NCBI RefSeq assembly: GCF_002223055.1
Contig: NZ_NKFL01000004.1
Coordinates: 1,240,001-1,304,000 of the forward strand
DNA from: Burkholderia sp. HI2500
GTDB lineage: Bacteria; Pseudomonadota; Gammaproteobacteria; Burkholderiales; Burkholderiaceae
Length of the DNA: 64,000 nucleotides
Reading direction: 5' to 3'
Below, in pieces: positions 62,480 to 64,000 of this stretch. The number at the start of each line of letters is the position of its first letter. The stretch's first letter is position 1. The notes under the pieces were generated by a model, which had not been told where the DNA came from, did no database searches, and saw only the letters and a program-made list of their open reading frames with translations. The position numbers and the translations under genes are program-made.

Positions 62480-63585
62480 ACGACCTCCCGAATCCTCTCA
62501 CCGCTGTCGACTGCGATCTGCGCGATTTCGCGTTCATGCCGCTCGACGTCGTGCGCCTGCGTGACAGCGACATCGCGGCGTTGTCGACCGCAGATGAGTT
62601 CCGCTCCGCAGTGCTGCTCTGGTGCGCTGCGTGGCACCAGGTGCCCGCTGCGTCTCTTCCGGACGACGATCGCGTGCTCGCGCAGCTGGCCGGGTACGGT
62701 CGCGTCGTTGCCGAATGGAAGAAAGTGCGTGAAGGCGCGCTGCGCGGCTGGGTGAAGTGCGCTGATGGCCGCCTGTACCACCCCGTAGTCGCCGAGAAGG
62801 CGCGCGATGCGTGGGCCGCAAAGCACGAGCAGCGCTACAAGACCGAGTGCGCACGCATCAAGAAGCACAACCAGCGTCACGAAATCCAGGTCGAATTCCC
62901 CACGTTCGAAGAGTTCTTGTCCCCCGAATATCGCGATCCTGTCCCTAGGGACAAACAGAAAGTGTCCCCGGGGACATGCGGTAAGCGTCCCCCGGGACAA
63001 ACAGGGAGTGTCCCCCAAACTGTCCCCGGGGAAACAGCATCCAAGGGACAGGGAGAGGGAGAAGTAAACCTAAAAGCAAGCGGCGGCGGCACAGCACAGG
63101 CAGTAGCGGACGATGCGCAGAACGCCGCCGCCGCCTTCGTCGAGATCCTGCGCTCGAGTGGCGTGGGCTTTGCCGCCGATGACGAGCGCGTGCGCAGCTG
63201 GCCGTCGCTCGGCGCGACTCCGATCGACCTGCGTACCGCGATCCAGGTCGGGCTGCTGCGTCGGAAGCGCGAGGGCTCGACGCAGCCGCTGAATATCGGC
63301 CTGCTGAACTCGCTGCTGCCCGAGGCGATCGCGCAGCGCACCGGCCGCGCCGGTGCCGCTTCGTCTGGTGCGGCCGCCGGTCCGTGGCATACGAGCTGGG
63401 CCGGGATCGTTGCGCATGGCCGCACGCTCGGCCTCGAGCAGGGCGAGCATGAGACGTGTCCCGAATTCAAGCTGCGTGTGTTCGAAGCATCCGGCGATGG
63501 CCCGTGGTGGGACGAGCACAACCGCGCGTTTCGCAACAGCGCCGGCCCGGTCGCGGCTGGCTCGATCCTGGAGGCCGGTCGATGA
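62476..63585 (+). CDS. DUF1376-type phage replication protein
   Basis: A 369-residue protein. The N-terminal DUF1376 domain (about 5-115) shows FMPLDVVRLRDSDIAALSTADEFRSAVLLWCAAWHQVPAASLPDDD and KKVREGALRGWVKCADGRLYHPVVAEKARDAW. A low-complexity linker (about 155-195) is coded by palindromic DNA, and a C-terminal domain (about 210-365) follows. DUF1376 proteins sit in the position of lambda O in many phages. The gene is followed directly by rusA. Confidence 0.83.
   Translation: MNDLPNPLTAVDCDLRDFAFMPLDVVRLRDSDIAALSTADEFRSAVLLWCAAWHQVPAASLPDDDRVLAQLAGYGRVVAEWKKVREGALRGWVKCADGRLYHPVVAEKARDAWAAKHEQRYKTECARIKKHNQRHEIQVEFPTFEEFLSPEYRDPVPRDKQKVSPGTCGKRPPGQTGSVPQTVPGETASKGQGEGEVNLKASGGGTAQAVADDAQNAAAAFVEILRSSGVGFAADDERVRSWPSLGATPIDLRTAIQVGLLRRKREGSTQPLNIGLLNSLLPEAIAQRTGRAGAASSGAAAGPWHTSWAGIVAHGRTLGLEQGEHETCPEFKLRVFEASGDGPWWDEHNRAFRNSAGPVAAGSILEAGR
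62941..63050. repeat. Cluster of GTCCC..GGGAC palindromes inside the replication gene, candidate phage origin
   Basis: Related elements are GTCCCTAGGGAC (62941-62952), TGTCCCCGGGGACA (62963-62976), GTCCCCCGGGAC (62987-62998), a half site at 63008-63015, GTCCCCGGGGAA (63022-63033) and GGGACA at the end. They recur inside the linker of the DUF1376 protein, as iterons lie within lambda O. Confidence 0.65.
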
Positions 63586-64000
63586 GCCACGAGCAACAGC
63601 AGCTGATCGCGGCGCCGATCGCCATGCGCAGCGTCGAATTCACGGTTCCCGGCACGCCGGTCGCGAAAGGCCGGCCGCGCTTCTCACTCCACGGTGGCCA
63701 CGTGCGCACGCACACGCCCGAGAAGACCGAGCGCTACGAGAACCTCGTGAAGATGGCCGCCAGCGCAGCGATGCGCAGCACCGAGCCGTACGCCGGCCCA
63801 ATCCGTCTCGTGGTGCACATCGGCATGCCCATCCCGACGAGTTGGTCGCAGAAGCGTCAACGCGCTGCGGCCGCCGGCGAGATCGGTGCCACCAAGAAGC
63901 CGGACGCGGACAACGTTGTCAAGGCGTTGAAAGACGGGATGAATGGGATCGCATACGTCGACGACGGCCAGGTCGTCGATCTCTGGGTCGCGAAGCGCTA
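63582..64000 (+). CDS. rusA: RusA-family Holliday junction resolvase (cut by window edge)
   Basis: At least 139 residues are visible. The RusA core shows VEFTVPGTPVAKGRPRFSLHGGHVRTHTPEKTERYENLVKMAA, then PIRLVVHIGMPIPTSWS and the catalytic-site series KKPDADNVVKALKDGMNGIAYVDDGQVVDLWVAKR, with the essential Asp residues (PDADN and VDD). It resolves Holliday junctions during phage recombination. The start overlaps the preceding stop in ATGA. The C terminus is outside the window. Confidence 0.92.
   Translation, partial: MSHEQQQLIAAPIAMRSVEFTVPGTPVAKGRPRFSLHGGHVRTHTPEKTERYENLVKMAASAAMRSTEPYAGPIRLVVHIGMPIPTSWSQKRQRAAAAGEIGATKKPDADNVVKALKDGMNGIAYVDDGQVVDLWVAKR

Larger units (their letters stand above)
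47690..64000. mobile_element. Prophage (left part), integrated at tRNA-His, with a diversity-generating retroelement
   Basis: All genes from the integrase (47794) to the window end are phage-like: integrase, Xis-like, DUF5131, DGR, SbcC-like ATPase, RecT, Cas4-like nuclease, repressor, Cro, DUF1376 replication protein and RusA. The left border is set at the 3' end of tRNA-His; the exact attL core cannot be defined without attR, which is outside the window. No structural genes are seen yet, as they would lie to the right. Confidence 0.88.

Overview
The window is high-GC DNA with strong G/C bias at third codon positions. Its gene content (rnr-rlmB, rpiA, pyrD, bpt-aat, ssu genes, dusA) indicates a Burkholderia, most likely a Burkholderia cepacia complex member, large chromosome. 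This assignment rests on family resemblance and is not a database result. About 47.7 kb is bacterial chromosome. The remaining 16.3 kb is the left part of a prophage that starts beside a tRNA-His gene and runs off the right edge.

Chromosomal layout. 1-1004: start of a ROK-family regulator with a perfect palindromic operator, then two tRNA-Leu(CAG) genes on a perfectly tandem 214-bp duplication. A third copy lies at 26.6 kb. 1576-20144: a chitin-degradation and secretion locus. A CHASE2 sensor kinase opens it and an OmpR-type response regulator closes it. Between them are a large multidomain GH18 chitinase, a divergent AA10/GbpA-like lytic polysaccharide monooxygenase, and a compact operon for a non-canonical type II secretion system: pseudopilins, lytic transglycosylase, GspF, GspE, PilM/N/O/P-like assembly proteins and a lipoprotein secretin. 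20735-25694: a chaperone-usher fimbrial operon. 25812-47573: cytochrome b561, rnr, rlmB, an amidase lipoprotein, rpiA, a FadR-type regulator and an oxidoreductase, amino-acid ABC genes, pyrD, bpt, aat, Nudix, tRNA-fMet, UPF0303, an SMR transporter, an enoyl-CoA hydratase family gene, ssuDCB plus an ssuF-like Mop gene, and dusA next to tRNA-His.

Prophage (about 47.7 kb to beyond 64 kb). It has a lambda-like immunity region. A CI-like repressor and a Cro-like protein are divergent. Two matching promoters, pL and pR, each have a TTGAC-N17-TAATAT core and a pair of AGAANTTCT operators with the same 25-bp spacing. A near-consensus LexA box controls a small gene that converges on the repressor. Rightward from pR are small genes, a DUF1376-type replication gene carrying GC-rich palindromic repeats (possible origin) and rusA. 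Leftward from pL is one long operon of tightly packed genes: recombination functions (Cas4/RecB-like nuclease, RecT, SbcC/Rad50-like ATPase), small membrane proteins, an Xis-like gene and the integrase.

The most notable system sits inside that leftward operon. It is a complete diversity-generating retroelement (DGR): a reverse transcriptase with the DGR-type SQ motif, an Avd accessory protein, a 90-bp template repeat, and three separate target genes that end in variable repeats. In the alignment I made by eye, all 38 internal substitutions in the three variable repeats fall at template adenines (sense strand), and 20 of the 23 adenines in the variable zone have changed at least once. The targets are small DUF1566/C-type-lectin-like proteins, not tail fibres. 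One target lies at the head of the pL operon, 6 kb from the others. The template repeat also lies inside the open frame of the reverse transcriptase, which has no conventional start codon after it.
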